This document shows, piece after piece, positions 33,984-35,129 of a stretch of DNA of 35,129 nt; position 1 is the stretch's first letter, and each line of letters begins with the position of its first letter. Position numbers and translations under genes: made by a program. Source of the DNA: Oscillospiraceae bacterium (GTDB lineage Bacteria; Bacillota; Clostridia; Oscillospirales; Ruminococcaceae); assembly GCA_902772105.1 (NCBI GenBank), contig CACXZI010000012.1:3333-38461 (forward strand). Reading direction: 5' to 3'. The notes beneath the pieces are model-generated. The model did not search any database. It had not been told where the DNA came from and saw only the letters and a program-made list of their open reading frames with translations.

Positions 33984-35003
33984 TTAAGCATCAAATATTG
34001 AAACAGAAGAAGCTTCCTTAAAGAGTTTAGTAAAAGCATATCGCATTGTTATAACGCTTTGGTTTATTTGTTTATCTATTATTTTGTCGGACTCTATGTT
34101 TAAATATTGCGCTATGATATGATTTAGAGAAAAGTCTTTATCAACAGCAACGATGGTTATTTTGTCTATTAGTTTTGAATATATAATTTTTGCTCCTAAT
34201 AGATTATTTAAAGAACCTGTTCCTTGGAAGTTTATGCCTGTTTGAGGGTTTAAAAATTCGGGAAGAGTTAACAAAATTTGCATAGCATCCGGAGAAACAA
34301 TTAAAGTTTTCATGTTATATGGTTTTAGCTTAGCCCAAACATCTATTAAAGATTTATAGGTTAATTTTTGTTTAAAAGATAGTTTTGGGGCTTCGTTTTT
34401 GTTTCCATCTCCGTCTATTATTGTTTTCACGGCATCTTTAAATAGAATGTTATTAAAATTTTTTCCTATTTGTTTTAGTGCTAGGTTAAATGCTGGAATT
34501 TTTTGATATTGCAGTGTTTCATAAGAACAGGTTAACATGCTTCCAATTTTTTTAAGAGGAATTGCATGTTCTTTTAAACTAATTTTAATTTCAGGGATTT
34601 GTTCTCCTTCTTTTATTGCTTCAACATCTTTGTTTTCTTTATCTTTTGAATTTTCTATAAACATGTTTTTATACGACAGGCTATCTATTTTAATTGTGTT
34701 TGCAACTAAACTTTTAAGGTCGTTTTCTTCTTCTATTCCTGCATTAATAGAACGAGAAATATATTCAGGGAAAAGTGCTTGAGCTTCTGTTGTTGAGAAA
34801 AATTTTTCAACATTGTCGGCATTTCTTCCTTGAACGCGAATGTTAAAACGTTTTAGCTGCCTTTGAAAAGCATCTAGGTTATAAAGAGGTGTTCCTTGGT
34901 AGTTTTCTGTTGGGTCTAGTTCTTCTAATATTTCAGAAAAGCTTTTGTTTTTGTCTTGATACATTCCTTTTTCAAGTTTAATTGATTTGTAATCTGTTTT
35001 CAT
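33984..35003 (-). CDS. Phage major capsid-like protein
   Basis: 339 residues. The opening SEILEELDPTENYQGTPLYNLDAFQRQLKRF, split as FSEILEELDPTE and LDAFQRQLKRF, then FFSTTEAQALFPEYISRSI matches major capsid proteins of clostridial prophages with the HK97 fold. The E-loop-like charged segment at about 118-140, the spine-helix region at about 165-195 and a C-terminal axial-like domain with LIVSPDAMQILLTLPEF are consistent. AAAGGAAG lies 7 bases before the ATG. It is the first visible gene of the cluster. Portal, protease and terminase, if any, would lie beyond the right edge. Confidence 0.75.
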   Translation of the reverse strand: MKTDYKSIKLEKGMYQDKNKSFSEILEELDPTENYQGTPLYNLDAFQRQLKRFNIRVQGRNADNVEKFFSTTEAQALFPEYISRSINAGIEEENDLKSLVANTIKIDSLSYKNMFIENSKDKENKDVEAIKEGEQIPEIKISLKEHAIPLKKIGSMLTCSYETLQYQKIPAFNLALKQIGKNFNNILFKDAVKTIIDGDGNKNEAPKLSFKQKLTYKSLIDVWAKLKPYNMKTLIVSPDAMQILLTLPEFLNPQTGINFQGTGSLNNLLGAKIIYSKLIDKITIVAVDKDFSLNHIIAQYLNIESDKIIDKQINQSVITMRYAFTKLFKEASSVSIFDA

Positions 35004-35029
35004 AGAATACTTCCTTTCAAATGTATTTT

Positions 35030-35129
35030 AAATTAATAAGTTTAATAAAACTAAAAAAGAGTTTAATAGAAGTTTAATTAATAAGTTTAATATAACTAAA
35101 AAAGAGTTTAATAGAAGTTTAATTAATAA
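35030..35129. repeat. 45-bp tandem repeat at window edge
   Basis: AATTAATAAG recurs at 35031 and 35076 and again at the end, with the intervening 45 bp (AGTTTAATA, AACTAAAAAAGAG, TTTAATAGAAG) nearly identical. It continues beyond the window. It lies in the leader of the capsid-like gene. Confidence 0.8.

Overview
The window is about 35 kb of very AT-rich DNA from a low-GC Firmicute, most likely a clostridial lineage. The evidence is the dprA-topA-trmFO order, a four-cysteine L28, infC-rpmI-rplT genes, ClpC, a SpoIIQ-like M23 protein, consensus sigma-A promoters with 17-bp spacers, Shine-Dalgarno sites on most genes, and TAA/TAG/TGA stops (code 11). Coding density is low for a bacterium. Long gene-free stretches full of tandem duplications, a split ribosomal operon, a duplicated gene fragment and an AUA start codon suggest a genome under relaxed selection, as in a host-restricted symbiont. 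That last point is inference.

Layout. 1-700: an edge-truncated repeat array (minus) and a candidate small RNA (plus). 708-2846: a small anchored hypothetical (minus) and a membrane-anchored polysaccharide deacetylase (plus). 3170-10715: rpmB, glyA and a Nudix hydrolase (plus), then rnc and plsX (minus), separated by six polar arrays of a modular repeat family. 10945-16675: trmFO, a trmFO fragment, topA, dprA and a TrmH-family methyltransferase (minus). 16679-19418: rplT, rpmI and infC (minus), with a 1.6-kb gene-free insertion between rpmI and rplT. 19906-25290: a giant lysine/glutamate repeat membrane protein (plus), tail to tail with clpC that lacks its M domain (minus). 25690-28124: a secreted coiled-coil protein, tRNA-fMet and an M23 peptidase (minus), separated by tandem repeats. 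28739-30459: an overlapping mnmA-tcdA pair for tRNA modification (plus). 30646-30723: tRNA-Pro (minus). 31621-35003: five tightly coupled phage-derived genes (minus) ending at a strong terminator.

The most unusual content is the repeat family in the first 10.7 kb. Three short constant blocks, TTTAGCAGG, GCGAGTGA and CTACGTA-N-TGAAA, alternate with AT-rich linkers taken from a small set of variants, at a period of about 87 bp. All six arrays have a polarity. Five show a conserved AT-rich leader at one end, often with an extended -10 box. Three arrays end against the ribosome binding site or promoter of the next gene (rpmB, the Nudix gene, plsX), and a fourth supplies the stop codon of rnc. I do not recognise this family.

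Other points are a serine hydroxymethyltransferase changed at normally invariant active-site residues, a phage-derived capsid/hub cassette kept intact in a decaying genome, and perfect palindromes near 547 and upstream of mnmA. Most other genes are housekeeping genes of normal length.
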